Shown: piece after piece, positions 12,025 to 21,315 of the stretch
Layout: each line of letters starts with the position of its first letter
Numbering within the stretch: position 1 is the stretch's first letter
NCBI RefSeq assembly: GCF_002752655.1
Contig: NZ_CP023737.1
Span: 558,001-622,000 of the forward strand
Reading direction: 5' to 3'
From: Methylosinus trichosporium OB3b
GTDB taxonomy: Bacteria; Pseudomonadota; Alphaproteobacteria; Rhizobiales; Beijerinckiaceae
DNA length: 64,000 nt
Made by a program: the position numbers and the translations under genes
The notes under the pieces: model-generated
Told to the model about the DNA's origin: nothing
Seen by the model: the letters and a program-made list of their open reading frames with translations, nothing else
The model's database searches: none

Positions 12025-12459
12025 ATGGCCGCAGCTTACGACCCCGAAAATGTGTTCGCCAAGATCTTGCGCGGCGAAATCCCCTCGCACAAGGTCTATG
12101 AGGATGAGGTCGCGCTGGCCTTCATGGACATCATGCCGCGCGCCGATGGCCATGTCCTCGTCATTCCGAAGGCCCCTGCCCGCAATCTTCTGGACATTGC
12201 GCCGGACGCGCTTTGCGCGCTGATCGCCCGGGTGCAGCATGTCGCCAAGGCCGCGTCGGAGGCCTTCGCCGCCGACGGGCTGACGTTGCAGCAGTTCAAC
12301 GAGAGCGCCGGCGGACAGGTGGTGTTCCACCTGCATTTCCATATTCTGCCCCGCATCGAGGGCGTCGCGCTGCGCCCGCCGGGAACCATGGCCGACAGCG
12401 AGAAGCTGAAGGCGCATGCGGAGAAAATCAAGGCCGCGCTCGGCCCCTTCCCCGGCTGA
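12025..12459 (+). CDS. HIT family nucleotide hydrolase
   Basis: The 144-residue protein is a standard histidine-triad hydrolase of the Hint branch. The N-terminal FAKILRGEIPSHKVYEDE and FMDIMPRADGHVLVIPK, the NESAGGQVVFHLHFHILP block with the triad histidines at 102, 104 and 106, and the length all match. These enzymes cleave nucleoside phosphoramidates or related adducts; the in vivo substrate is not known. GAGGGA lies upstream of the ATG. A long palindrome after the stop separates it from the convergent acyltransferase gene. Confidence 0.92.
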   Translation: MAAAYDPENVFAKILRGEIPSHKVYEDEVALAFMDIMPRADGHVLVIPKAPARNLLDIAPDALCALIARVQHVAKAASEAFAADGLTLQQFNESAGGQVVFHLHFHILPRIEGVALRPPGTMADSEKLKAHAEKIKAALGPFPG

Positions 12460-12480
12460 GACTGACCGATATTGGTTGCG

Positions 12481-12546
12481 GGCGAGCCTGAAGGCTCGCG
12501 GTCCAAAGCGCGTCCCCTGGACCGCGAGCCTTCAGGCTCGCTCTTT
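12481..12546. repeat. Palindromic repeat, family B (copy 1), likely bidirectional terminator
   Basis: GCGAGCCTGAAGGCTCGC plus GGTCCA is mirrored about 12 bp later by TGGACC plus GCGAGCCTTCAGGCTCGC, then TCTTTT. Each arm is itself a hairpin with a TGAA or TTCA loop. The element sits between the convergent HIT and acyltransferase genes. Other copies lie at 33875-33904 (one arm), 46990-47058 (two arms) and 60083-60107 (one arm). Confidence 0.85.
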
Positions 12547-12560
12547 TGCTCACGCGAGCG

Positions 12561-13712
12561 TCACTTCCCCTCCAGCACGAAGGTCGAGAAGCGCCGGCTG
12601 ACGCGATGCGCCAGCACCTCCACCGGCGCGAAGACGACCGCGGCGACCACCGAGACGACCACTGTCGCCGCGGCGATCAGCCACGCCTGCCAGACTTCGG
12701 GCGTCTTGCCGCAGAACACGATCAGCCAGGAGGTGAAGGTGATGAGCACGATGTAATGGACGAGATAGAGCGGGAAGGAGATGCGCGCCAGAAACTGCGA
12801 GAGCGGATGATCGGAGAGGAAGGCGCGGACCGGCCGCGAGCCGGTGATCAGCACGACCGCGGCGAGCGCGATCACCACCTCCATATGCGAGGTCCGCTTG
12901 CCCAAAGTCGCCGCGGCGATCGCGTAGAGCGCGAGGCCGGCGACGATCTTCAGCCCGGCGCGATCGAAAACCGCGAGAAAGGCGGACGTCTTCTCGTCGA
13001 GGCCGAGAACGCGCGCGCGCCCGATCAGCGCGCCGAACAGAAAGGCGGCGAGATAGGGAAAGGGAATCGCCAGAAAGCAGGCGGCGGCGAGCATGGTGAA
13101 TTCCGGCTTCTTCATCGCCGGATGCAAGGCCAGCATCAGGAACAGCGTCAGCGAGCCGATCATCTCCCATTGCATCGTCCACATGAACGGCAGGATCGGG
13201 CCGAGGACGTCCGGCTTGGTGTAGACGTTGCAGCAGGCCCATTTGAGCGCCTGCGCCAGAGTGGGGTCGAGAATGTCCTTGGCGAGAAAGCTCGGCGCGA
13301 GTTCCGACGCCTCATGGCTGGCGACGAGCCCGAGTCGCGAGGCGACATAGACGAGCAACGCGCCGGCGACGACCGGAATGGTGAGGCGCAGATAGCGTCG
13401 CAACGCCGCCGAGACGACATAGGACGCGCCGCCGCCGGCGTAGAAGGGCGCGGCGAGCGCGGCGCCGGAGACGACGAAGAAGACGCAAATGTCGAGCGGC
13501 CCATAGAGCAGGCCGGCGAAGGGACTGCGGAAGCCCGGATGCGCCTGGCCGAAAATTTCCCAGGTCGAGTGATAGAGCAGCACCGAAAAGGCGCCCCAGC
13601 CGCGCACGCCGTCCAGCTCGCCGAGCCGAATGCGCGTCGTCGCTTTGGCGGCCGCGCACGGCTCCGCGGCGGCGATAATGGGATCCACGGCGCGATCGAG
13701 GACATAAGTCAT
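12561..13712 (-). CDS. Membrane acyltransferase 3 (OafA-like)
   Basis: A 383-residue polytopic protein of acyltransferase family 3. The diagnostic N-terminal helix reads RLGELDGVRGWGAFSVLLYHSTW, with the conserved R and H, then a transmembrane pair with FFVVSGAALA, roughly ten hydrophobic helices in total, and the C-terminal SFPLYLVHY signature. Family members acetylate or acylate surface polysaccharides, peptidoglycan or lipids at the inner membrane. Nothing nearby names the acceptor; the envelope cluster at 18.6-22.6 kb is a possible but unproven partner. It is a single gene convergent with the HIT gene. Confidence 0.88.
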   Translation of the reverse strand: MTYVLDRAVDPIIAAAEPCAAAKATTRIRLGELDGVRGWGAFSVLLYHSTWEIFGQAHPGFRSPFAGLLYGPLDICVFFVVSGAALAAPFYAGGGASYVVSAALRRYLRLTIPVVAGALLVYVASRLGLVASHEASELAPSFLAKDILDPTLAQALKWACCNVYTKPDVLGPILPFMWTMQWEMIGSLTLFLMLALHPAMKKPEFTMLAAACFLAIPFPYLAAFLFGALIGRARVLGLDEKTSAFLAVFDRAGLKIVAGLALYAIAAATLGKRTSHMEVVIALAAVVLITGSRPVRAFLSDHPLSQFLARISFPLYLVHYIVLITFTSWLIVFCGKTPEVWQAWLIAAATVVVSVVAAVVFAPVEVLAHRVSRRFSTFVLEGK

Positions 13713-14007
13713 TTTGGCGTCTCGAAATTTCGGCGATGCGATCCTTCGAGGACCGCCGTCGCTCTGATAACGCCGAAAGACTAGGTTAGGCTTTCGGGTC
13801 GAGCAACGACGGCGGCCGAACGTGATTAGCGAATGTCGTTAACGCAGTCTCGACGACGCGCGGCGATCCTTGGATTCCAATGAGGACGTTGGATCGATGC
13901 GATTAACGCGTTACGCGGGAAATAGCTTCACTCCCCCACCGACGGGATTGACAGAATGGCGACGGCCCGCATCCTGAAGCGGCGCCGATCATTCCCGGAG
14001 AGCCGAT

Positions 14008-14586
14008 TTGCAAACATCTTTTCGCTTCGCCGCGACCGCGCTGCTTCTCGCGCCCTTCCCCGCCCTCGCGCAGACGCCCGCCCTCGAGCGCGTGCTCTCG
14101 GCGACGACGCTCTATCTTTCGGAGAACGGCGGCTATGATCTCGCCATTCTCGTCGACAATCGCGACTCCGGCGCGGATCTCTATCTCTATTTCGGCGTCG
14201 ATCCCAATGCGCCCGAGGGAAAGACGAAGCCGAGCTTCGTGAAGAAGAATGCGGCCTGGGTCGGCGGCGGGGCCGGCGCGCTCCCCTCTCTCGCCGTGAG
14301 CGACAAAGGCTCGCTGCTCATCAAATCGGAGAATGACGCGATCGGCCGCGATCGCTGGAGCGAGACCCTGACCGTCGTGCGCCGCAATGGCGCGCTCGTC
14401 GTCGCGGGCCTCACCTTCACCGCCCGCGACACGCTCGAGCCCGAGGGCGGCGGCTCCTGCGACCTCAATTTCCTGACCGGCAAGGGAACGCGCAACGGCA
14501 AGAAAATCGAGCTGAAGGCGCAGACGCTTCCGCTCGCCGATTGGTCGGTGAATGGCGAGGCGCTCCCGAAAGAGTGCCGCTTCTGA
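14008..14586 (+). CDS. Secreted hypothetical protein
   Basis: A 192-residue exported protein with a clear signal peptide (TSFRFAATALLLAPFPALAQ, cleavage after ALA). The mature chain looks beta-rich (YDLAILVDNRDSGADLYLYF; RWSETLTVVRRNGALVVAGL) and has two cysteines, in GSCDLNF and KECRF. I do not recognise a family. The start is TTG at 14008, chosen because CCGGAG lies seven bases upstream and no better start precedes the signal peptide. It is followed by hisZ about 100 bp downstream on the same strand but is unlikely to be functionally linked. Confidence 0.65.
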   Translation: MQTSFRFAATALLLAPFPALAQTPALERVLSATTLYLSENGGYDLAILVDNRDSGADLYLYFGVDPNAPEGKTKPSFVKKNAAWVGGGAGALPSLAVSDKGSLLIKSENDAIGRDRWSETLTVVRRNGALVVAGLTFTARDTLEPEGGGSCDLNFLTGKGTRNGKKIELKAQTLPLADWSVNGEALPKECRF

Positions 14587-14688
14587 CCGGGCTTCCTCCG
14601 AATTTTTTCGTTCACGCTCGCGCCCGAAAGCGGATGCGCCTGTCACGCGCGCTTGCTAAAGGAGGGCGCCAACGGAGGGACCAAGGCC

Positions 14689-15825
14689 GTGAACGAGCCG
14701 GCGACACCTGATCTCGAAAGCGGCGAGGCCCTGGACGCGATCCTCGCCTCCTTCGCGCGCGCCGGCTTCGCGCGCTGCGAGCCGTCCATTCTGCAACCGG
14801 CGGGCGTGTTCCTCGATCATTCCGGCGAGGATTTTCGCGGCCGGCTGTATCTGACCAGCGACGCCGGCGGCGCCGATCTGTGTCTGCGGCCCGAATATAC
14901 GATTCCCGTCTGCCTCGCCTATCTCGCTTCGGGCGATGCGGCACAAGCCGCCTCCTATGCCTATGGCGGTCCGGTGTTCCGTTATCCCGGCGAGGGCGAG
15001 CGCGGCGCCGGCGAATTGCGTCAGGCCGGGCTGGAGAGCTTTGGTCGCGAGGACCGCGAGGCGGCCGACGCCGAGATCCTCGCAGCGGCGCTCGAGGCGG
15101 CCGCCGGCGCCGGCGCGAGCGGGCTTTCGATCCGCGCCGGGGACGCCGGCCTCGTCTCCGCCTTTCTCGACCGCCTCGATCTGCCGCCGGCGTGGCGGCG
15201 GCGCGTCGAGATCGGCCATGCGCGCGGCGAGCCGCTCGCGAGCGTCTTTGCCCCGCCCGCCAATGGCAAGGAGCAGGCCGGCATGCTGGCGGCGCTCTCC
15301 AAGGTCGACGCCAGGGAGGCGCGCGCCCTCGTCGAGGATCTGCTCTCCATCGCCGGCATTTCCGCGGTGGGCGGGCGCAGCGCGGGCGAGATCGCCGAGC
15401 GCTTTCTCGAGCAGGCCGCGCTCGCCGACGGCGCCGGCGTCAGCGCCAAGACTCATGCGCTGGTCGACGCCTTCTTCGCCATAGAGGGCCAGATCGACGA
15501 AGCCTCGTCGGCGCTGCGGCGCCTTGCCGCCGACACCGGGATCGATCTTTCCGACGCGCTCGATTCGCTCGACACGCGCTCGAGCTTCCTCGCCGCGCGC
15601 GGCCTCGACATCGACAGCGTGCGTTTCTCCACGAGCTTCGCCCGCCGGCTCGATTATTACTCGGGCTTCGTGTTCGAGGCGCGCGCCGACGGCGCCGGCC
15701 AGCCGCTGCTCGGCGGCGGACGCTACGACCGGCTGCTGAGCACGCTCGGCGCCAAAACCGATATTCCCGCCGTCGGCGCCGCCATCTGGGTCGACCGGCT
15801 CGCTGCGCGAGGACAGGCGCGATGA
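14689..15825 (+). CDS. hisZ: ATP phosphoribosyltransferase regulatory subunit HisZ
   Basis: The 378-residue product is a histidyl-tRNA-synthetase paralogue without an anticodon-binding domain. Class II core motifs are recognisable: [20 protein letters not shown] (motif 2 region), [23 protein letters not shown], and late [14 protein letters not shown] and [11 protein letters not shown]. HisZ binds HisG and is needed for the first step of histidine synthesis. I place the start at GTG 14689 because GGAGGG lies nine bases upstream; an upstream in-frame TTG at 14653 is possible. The stop overlaps the hisG start (ATGA), indicating translational coupling. Confidence 0.93.
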   Translation: MNEPATPDLESGEALDAILASFARAGFARCEPSILQPAGVFLDHSGEDFRGRLYLTSDAGGADLCLRPEYTIPVCLAYLASGDAAQAASYAYGGPVFRYPGEGERGAGELRQAGLESFGREDREAADAEILAAALEAAAGAGASGLSIRAGDAGLVSAFLDRLDLPPAWRRRVEIGHARGEPLASVFAPPANGKEQAGMLAALSKVDAREARALVEDLLSIAGISAVGGRSAGEIAERFLEQAALADGAGVSAKTHALVDAFFAIEGQIDEASSALRRLAADTGIDLSDALDSLDTRSSFLAARGLDIDSVRFSTSFARRLDYYSGFVFEARADGAGQPLLGGGRYDRLLSTLGAKTDIPAVGAAIWVDRLAARGQAR

Positions 15826-16805
15826 TCGCCCCGACCGACAAGCTCATCGTCGCCGTGCCCTCTAAGGGCCGGCTGCAGGAGAACGCCAACGCCTTCTTCG
15901 CCCGCGCCGGCATAGAGGTGACGCAGGGACGCGGCGCGCGCGACTATCGCGGCAGCCTCTCCGGCGTCGACGGCGCCGAGGCGGCCTTCCTCTCGGCCTC
16001 CGAGATCACCGCGCGGCTCGCCAGCGGCGACGCGCATCTCGGCGTCACCGGCGAGGATCTGGTGCGCGAGACCATTCCCGACGCCGGGAGCCGCGTGGAG
16101 CTGCTGACCCCCTTGGGCTTCGGCCGCGCCGATGTGGTGGTCGCCGTGCCGCAGGCGTGGATCGACGTGCGCGTGATGGCCGATCTCGCCGATGTCGCCG
16201 CGGGCTTTCGCGCCCGCCACGGCCGCAGCCTGCGCGTCGCCACCAAATATGTTCATACGACGCGCCGTTTCTTCGCGACGCATGCGATCGGCGATTATCG
16301 CATCGTCGAAAGCTCCGGCGCCACCGAGGGCGCGCCGGCGGCGGGCTCGGCCGATCTCATCGTCGACATCACGACGACCGGCGCGACGCTCGTCGCCAAT
16401 GCGCTGAAGACGCTCGACGACGGCGTGATCCTGCGCTCGCAGGCCAATCTCGTCGCCTCGCTCACGGCGCTCTGGACGCCGCGCGCCAGGGAAGCGGCGC
16501 GCGTCATTCTCTCGCGCATCGCCGCGGAAGAGCTGGCGCGCACGACGCGCGAGCTGCGCGTCCGCCTGCCGGCGCTCGACGACGCGCTGCTGAGCGAAGC
16601 CGCGGAGACATTCGGCGCGAGCCTGCGCGAACGCGGCGACAATGGTTTCGCCACCTTCGCCGCGCCGGCCGATGGCGCGCCGCAATTCGCCGACTGGCTC
16701 ATCGCCAAGGGCGCGCAGACGGTGACGAGCGCCAGGCTCGATTATGTGTTCACGGCCGAGAACGCGCTGTGGAGCCGCCTCTCCGCGCGGATCGATCGCG
16801 CCTGA
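15822..16805 (+). CDS. hisG: ATP phosphoribosyltransferase HisG
   Basis: This enzyme joins ATP and PRPP in the committed step of histidine biosynthesis. The N-terminal [20 protein letters not shown], the [15 protein letters not shown] block, [12 protein letters not shown] and the PRPP-binding segment [20 protein letters not shown] are all typical. The 327-residue length is notable: HisZ-dependent HisG is usually the short form of about 210-230 residues, whereas this protein has about 100 extra C-terminal residues. The start overlaps the hisZ stop by four bases. Eleven bases separate it from the ABC exporter gene, so the three may be co-transcribed. Confidence 0.95.
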   Translation: MIAPTDKLIVAVPSKGRLQENANAFFARAGIEVTQGRGARDYRGSLSGVDGAEAAFLSASEITARLASGDAHLGVTGEDLVRETIPDAGSRVELLTPLGFGRADVVVAVPQAWIDVRVMADLADVAAGFRARHGRSLRVATKYVHTTRRFFATHAIGDYRIVESSGATEGAPAAGSADLIVDITTTGATLVANALKTLDDGVILRSQANLVASLTALWTPRAREAARVILSRIAAEELARTTRELRVRLPALDDALLSEAAETFGASLRERGDNGFATFAAPADGAPQFADWLIAKGAQTVTSARLDYVFTAENALWSRLSARIDRA

Positions 16806-16816
16806 CAGGAGACCGC

Positions 16817-18646
16817 ATGCGCGAGGCGTCGAAGGCCGAACCTGCCGAAGACGCCGCGATCCTGCGCAGCGCCGCGCGTTTTCTGCGCGACTTCGCCGGC
16901 TTCGCCGGATGGCCCGGCCTGCGCGCGGCGGTCGCCGTCGCCGTCGCGGCCGGCCTCGAGAATGTGGGCGTCGTTCTGCTGATCCCCTTTCTCTCGCTCG
17001 CCATGGACGAGAAGGCGCCGGGAGGCGCCGCCGCCGCGCTGGCCGCGCCCGTGTTCGCGCTGCTGAATGTCGAGACGCGGCTCGGCAAGCTCGGCGCGAT
17101 GCTGGCGCTGTTCGCCGCGCTTCTGACGCTGCGCGCTTTGGCCAATGGCGTGCAGATTCGGATTCTGACCAAGCTGCGCATGGATTATGTCGAGAGCCGC
17201 CGCGCGCGGCTGCTGGACGCGCTCGCCGCAGCCTCGTGGAGCCGTGTGCTGGCGTTGCGCCATGCGCGCGTGCAGCGCGCGATCAATGACGACGCGGCCA
17301 TTCTCGGCGCCGTCGTCCGCTTCCCGCTCGACGCCGGCGTCGCCATTCTGACGTTGATCGCGCAGATCGCCGCGGCGGCGGCGCTGGCGCCGGTGTTCGC
17401 GACGCTGTGCCTCTCGCTGCTCGCGGCGACGGCGCTGGTCGCGCGGCCGCTGCTGCGCCACAGCTATGAGCTCGGCGCCGCGCTCACCGCCGACCGCGTT
17501 GCGCTCGACCATTCGCTCGGCCAGTTCCTCGGCGCGCTGAAGCTCGCGATCAGCCAGAATTTGCAGCGCAGCTTCGTCGGCGAGTTCGAGGCGGCGCTCG
17601 CCGATCTCAAGCGCCGGCAGATCGCGTTCTTGCTGCAGCAGTCCGACAGCCAGCACATGCTGAGCCTTCTCTCGGGCGTCGTCGCCATGCTCTGCGCGTT
17701 CATCGGCCTCGGCCTCATGGATATGCCGGCGCCGCTGGTCTTCGGCTTGCTGCTCATTCTCGCGCGCGTCGGCGCGCCCGCCCAGACGCTGGTGCGCAGC
17801 GCCCAGCAATTCGTGCATGGCCTGCCCGCCTGGGAGCGCGCCTGCCGGCTGGAGGCCGAGCTTTCGGACGGCGCCGGAAACGGCGCGCCCCCGCGCTCCG
17901 TGCAGGAGCGTGAAACGCCGCCGCCAGCCGACGCGCTCGACGGCGCCATCGTCTTCTCCGCCGTCTGCTACCGCCATGGCGACGGCGAGACGGCGCCGGG
18001 CGTCCATGGCGTCGATCTCACGATCAGCCCCGGAGAGATCATCGGCGTCACCGGCCCGTCCGGCGCCGGCAAGACGACCTTCGCCGATCTTCTCGTCGGG
18101 CTGATCCGGCCACAATCGGGCGTGATTTCCATCAGCGGGCGCAAACTCGACGGCGCGCTGCTCGACGCCTGGCGCCATTCGCTCGCCTATGTCGCGCAGG
18201 ACGCCTTTCTCTTCCACGACACGCTGCGCCGCAATCTGCTCTGGGCGGCGCCCGAGGCGGGCGAGGACGCGATCTGGCGCGCGCTATCGCTCGTCGGCGC
18301 CGACGCGCTGGCCAAACGCTTGCCGAATGGGCTCGACACGATCGTCGGCGAGCGCGGAGCGCTGCTCTCGGGCGGCGAGCGCCAGCGTTTCGCGCTGGCC
18401 CGCGCAATCCTGCGGACGCCGCGCCTGCTGGTGCTGGACGAGGCGACGAGCGCGCTCGATCTCGACAGCGAGCATGTTTTGCTATCGCGGCTCGCCGAGC
18501 TCGATCCGGCGCCGACCATGGTCATCATCGCCCATCGCCCGGAGAGTCTGCGACTCGGCGGCCGGCTGCTGACCTTCGCGGACGGACGTCTCATTGGCGA
18601 GACCGAGGGACCGTGCGCGGGCAGCGGCGCGCGCCCATTCGGATGA
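16817..18646 (+). CDS. ABC exporter, fused permease-ATPase (MsbA-like)
   Basis: A 609-residue half-transporter. The N-terminal part has about six membrane helices, beginning with LRAAVAVAVAAGLENVGVVL; the C-terminal ATPase domain has Walker A GPSGAGKTT, Q-loop AYVAQDAFLF, signature LLSGGERQRFALARA, Walker B LLVLDEATSALDLDS and H-loop IIAHRPE. Such proteins homodimerise and export lipids, lipid-linked glycans, peptides or drugs. It directly follows hisG, and its 3' end overlaps the convergent ClpP-like gene by 56 bp. The neighbouring envelope genes make a lipid or glycan substrate plausible, but this is inference. The ATG at 16817 has CAGGAG upstream. Confidence 0.9.
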   Translation: MREASKAEPAEDAAILRSAARFLRDFAGFAGWPGLRAAVAVAVAAGLENVGVVLLIPFLSLAMDEKAPGGAAAALAAPVFALLNVETRLGKLGAMLALFAALLTLRALANGVQIRILTKLRMDYVESRRARLLDALAAASWSRVLALRHARVQRAINDDAAILGAVVRFPLDAGVAILTLIAQIAAAAALAPVFATLCLSLLAATALVARPLLRHSYELGAALTADRVALDHSLGQFLGALKLAISQNLQRSFVGEFEAALADLKRRQIAFLLQQSDSQHMLSLLSGVVAMLCAFIGLGLMDMPAPLVFGLLLILARVGAPAQTLVRSAQQFVHGLPAWERACRLEAELSDGAGNGAPPRSVQERETPPPADALDGAIVFSAVCYRHGDGETAPGVHGVDLTISPGEIIGVTGPSGAGKTTFADLLVGLIRPQSGVISISGRKLDGALLDAWRHSLAYVAQDAFLFHDTLRRNLLWAAPEAGEDAIWRALSLVGADALAKRLPNGLDTIVGERGALLSGGERQRFALARAILRTPRLLVLDEATSALDLDSEHVLLSRLAELDPAPTMVIIAHRPESLRLGGRLLTFADGRLIGETEGPCAGSGARPFG

Positions 18647-19040
18647 GCTCCGCGCCGGTGAGCGAGGCCGCCTCGTCGAAGTCGAGCCGCTCCAGCGCAT
18701 GGGCGCGGATGGCCCAGTCGCGCAGGCGGCGCGGATAGAGCGACAGCATCTCGAGCGTGGCGAGCGGGTCCGGCGCCGCGCCGCCGGGCAGCCGCGCCGC
18801 ATGAAACCAGAACATGGCGCCGGGCTCGACGCAGACCTTGCGCAGGCCGAGGAAGATGGTGCAGGCCGAGGCGCAGACGCCGCGGATCGCCAGCTCCTCG
18901 CCCGAAGCCTCGAGCCGGCGCGCCTCGTCGCGATAGACGGCGAGCGTTCCGCCATAGTCCTCCACGATGTCGAAGGCTCCGACCGGCTCGACGAAGACGA
19001 GCGCGACGAGCCCCGCGCATGCGAGAGCAGCGCATCTCAC
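18591..19040 (-). CDS. Secreted ClpP/crotonase-fold-like protein
   Basis: A 149-residue exported protein (signal MRCAALACAGLVALVFVEPV, cleavage after VGA). The segment ELAIRGVCASACTIFLGLRK, followed by VCVEPGAMFWFHAA, resembles the serine-nucleophile region of periplasmic ClpP-like (COG3904-type) proteins, in which the Ser of CASAC would be the nucleophile and His of WFHAA the base. The two cysteines around that serine could form a disulphide. It is shorter than typical members and no activity is proven. It is the last gene of the run 21078 to 18591; its start overlaps the O-antigen-ligase-like stop (ATGA). Confidence 0.6.
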   Translation of the reverse strand: MRCAALACAGLVALVFVEPVGAFDIVEDYGGTLAVYRDEARRLEASGEELAIRGVCASACTIFLGLRKVCVEPGAMFWFHAARLPGGAAPDPLATLEMLSLYPRRLRDWAIRAHALERLDFDEAASLTGAELIRMGARRCPRTVPRSRQ

Positions 19041-20500
19041 GCGACCGTCTCCGGATCGCGCCGCGAGCGTCGGCTCGGCCGGCGCGCGTGATCCGTAGGT
19101 CGGGCGCGCGTCTCGGCGGATGCGCGAGCCTCATCGAGATGCGGGCGCGCCGCCCCGCCTCCGCCCGACTCGCCTCGCCGGCGCTCGCGTTTGGGAACCG
19201 TGTCGAGCGGGCCGGCGAGCGTTGCGGCGCAGAGCGCGAAAACGGCCGAAAGCGCCGGCATGCGCAGCGGATAATCGAGCAGGGAATGCGCGCCGAGCAA
19301 CGCCAGCGCTATGGCGGCGGCGACGCGCTCGCGTCTCTTGCTCGCATCCGGCTCCCGCCGATTGCGCAGCGCGCAGAGCATGGCGAGGGCGAGCGTCCCG
19401 GCGATAACGAGAAGGCCGGGCAGGCCGGTTTCGAGCGTCAGCTCCAGCAAATCATCATGCGCATGATTGATGACCGCCGGCGCGATCGCTTCGCGCGGCT
19501 GGAACAGCGGAAACACTCGCTCGAAGGTTCCGAGGCCGGAGCCGAAGGGAAAGAAGCTGCGCGCGGCGTCGAAAGAGATGCGCGCGAGCGAGGCGCGGTC
19601 GCCGGCGCCGGCCTCCTGCGCCGTCAGTCGATCGAGAATAGTGGTGAGGCCGAAGGCCGGAGCGAGAAGAATGGCGGCCACGGCGAAGCCCGCCGAGGCG
19701 AGCAGAGCCGAACGCCTCTCGCCAGCGAGATCCTCGAGGCTTTCGCGCAGGATCAGCGCAGCCGTCATGACGAAGGCCGCGGCGCCGAGGATCAGGGCCG
19801 AGCGCGATCCTGTCATCATCAGCCCCAGAACGAGCGCGAGATAGAAGCCCGCGAGCGCCGCCAGCCGCAGCGCCGGCCGGCGCCCGCGCGAGAGATCGAG
19901 CGCGACGGCGGCGATCGGAATCGCGCAATAGAGCAGCGCCGCGGCATGATTGCGATTGGCGAACACGCCGACGCCCACACTGCCGTCGCTCGGCGGATAG
20001 AAGCGCAGCGCGCTGTCCGGCCCGTCCATGATCTGCAGGAATTCGAGCAGCGCCGAGCCGGCGCCGGCGAGCAGCACCAGGCCGAAGAGGCCGCGCCGCT
20101 CCTCGCGGCGGCAAGCGAGCGCGCCGAGAAAAATCGCCAGCGGCGCGACGAGAGCGAGAAGCGACCTCTCGGTCGCGCCGGGGGCGATCGAAATGGCGAG
20201 CCAGGGAAGCGGCAGGCTCGCCGCCGCATAAGTTTCGACGATCGGCGCGCGGCCCGGCAAAATTTGCCAGAGCATCGGCGGCAGCGGAACCAGCTGCAGC
20301 AGCGGAATGGCGACGACGAGGACGAGCGGGGCGAGAACCGCGCGTGCCCGCGCCAAGGCCTGCGGCTCGATCAAGAGCGCGACCAAGAGCGGCGCCGCGC
20401 CGAGGCCGACCATAATGGCGGGAACGCCGTCCCGGCTCGTTCCCCCGAAGATCAGCGACGCCGCGACGGCGACGCCGCAAGCGATGGCGACGAGACGCAC
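19037..20500 (-). CDS. O-antigen ligase / polymerase-like membrane protein
   Basis: A 487-residue polytopic protein with ten or more hydrophobic helices and the Wzy_C-type region: a long periplasmic loop containing VFANRNHAAALLYCAIP, LMMTGSRSALILGAA, FPFGSGLGTFERVFPLFQP and NHAHDDLLELTLETGLPG. The GSGLGTF and NHAHDD..E...ETG..G blocks are characteristic of O-antigen ligases and related polymerases acting at the periplasmic face of the inner membrane. The substrate is unknown. A basic, low-complexity cytoplasmic tail of about 50 residues (RRGESGGGGAARPHLDEARA) is unusual. It lies 20 bp after the FecR-like gene and overlaps the ClpP-like gene. Confidence 0.87.
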   Translation of the reverse strand: MRLVAIACGVAVAASLIFGGTSRDGVPAIMVGLGAAPLLVALLIEPQALARARAVLAPLVLVVAIPLLQLVPLPPMLWQILPGRAPIVETYAAASLPLPWLAISIAPGATERSLLALVAPLAIFLGALACRREERRGLFGLVLLAGAGSALLEFLQIMDGPDSALRFYPPSDGSVGVGVFANRNHAAALLYCAIPIAAVALDLSRGRRPALRLAALAGFYLALVLGLMMTGSRSALILGAAAFVMTAALILRESLEDLAGERRSALLASAGFAVAAILLAPAFGLTTILDRLTAQEAGAGDRASLARISFDAARSFFPFGSGLGTFERVFPLFQPREAIAPAVINHAHDDLLELTLETGLPGLLVIAGTLALAMLCALRNRREPDASKRRERVAAAIALALLGAHSLLDYPLRMPALSAVFALCAATLAGPLDTVPKRERRRGESGGGGAARPHLDEARASAETRARPTDHARRPSRRSRRDPETVA

Positions 20501-20520
20501 GGGTTCCTGTCGAGACGGCG

Positions 20521-21078
20521 TTATTGTGGGCTGATCTTGGGAAGCGAGTTCTTATCCGTGCTGGCGGAGGACGTCCCCGCGGCCACGCCGCCCGCCACGG
20601 CGCCAGCGGCGACGCCCACAACCGGGATGGCCGCGCCGGCGAGCAGGCCTCCACCCGGCGCCCCACCCGACGAGATCGGCGGGCATTTCGCCGGATCGCG
20701 CTCGCTCTCGTCCTTGTCGCACTCCGCGCCGCTGGAGGCCGCCGCGGCCTCGGGATGCGAGGAGACGCGCGCGACGCAGAGCCGGCCGTCCCTACGCTCG
20801 AGCGTCAGCAGCGAGCCCGCGTCGGCCCGAACGAGCAGCGCTGCGGAGCCGAAGAGGCTGGCCGAGCCGCTGCGAATCAGCAGGCGGTCGCCGGCGAGGA
20901 TCTGCGCGCCGTCGTGAATTTCGGAGAAGGACCCGCCGCGCGACATCAGCGCGACGCCCTTCGGCATCGAGAGCCGCGCGGAATCGGCGTCGGCGCAAAT
21001 CGCGCGGGACTCCGGCGCCGCCCCGGCGGCGGTCGCCGCGGCCACGCTGAAAGCCATGACAAAAATGACGAATCTCAT
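20521..21078 (-). CDS. Secreted FecR-like protein
   Basis: A 185-residue exported protein (signal MRFVIFVMAFSVAAATAAGA). Residues about 35-105 (GVALMSRGGSFSEIHDGAQI, then LAGDRLLIRSGSASL..SAALLVRADAGSLLTL) have the layout of a FecR-type beta domain: entry into a 'gain' strand, GDRL, and repeated S/A-L strands. The rest is an acidic, cysteine-containing linker and a Gly/Ala-rich, membrane-like helix (GGLLAGAAIPVVGVAAGAVA), which could anchor it. The assignment is by pattern and therefore tentative. ATG 21078 was chosen at the signal peptide; the frame extends to 21141. It is divergent from the FecR/beta-barrel gene and heads the O-antigen-ligase-like operon. Confidence 0.55.
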   Translation of the reverse strand: MRFVIFVMAFSVAAATAAGAAPESRAICADADSARLSMPKGVALMSRGGSFSEIHDGAQILAGDRLLIRSGSASLFGSAALLVRADAGSLLTLERRDGRLCVARVSSHPEAAAASSGAECDKDESERDPAKCPPISSGGAPGGGLLAGAAIPVVGVAAGAVAGGVAAGTSSASTDKNSLPKISPQ

Positions 21079-21315
21079 TGCGGCTCGGCTCTCTTCTGGC
21101 GAGGCGTCAGGGCGGCGTCTCGGCGCAATCGCGATAAACAATGTGCTTCACAAAAAGCATAGCATGAGCGCGACCTCCTCGAAACATCGGATGCGCGGTT
21201 TCGAGCCTTCGGAGAGACTTCGCCGCGGCTGTTGCGCGACCCTCCCCAGCCGAGCTAAAGTCCAAAAGAGTGATTCGGGGCGGCAAAGCGTTTTTTTCAG
21301 CGATTCGGGGCGCGG

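Noticed and set aside
12546-13784. Plus-strand frame opposite the acyltransferase gene
   Set aside because: The acyltransferase on the minus strand has clear family motifs and transmembrane segments; the plus frame is a composition artefact.
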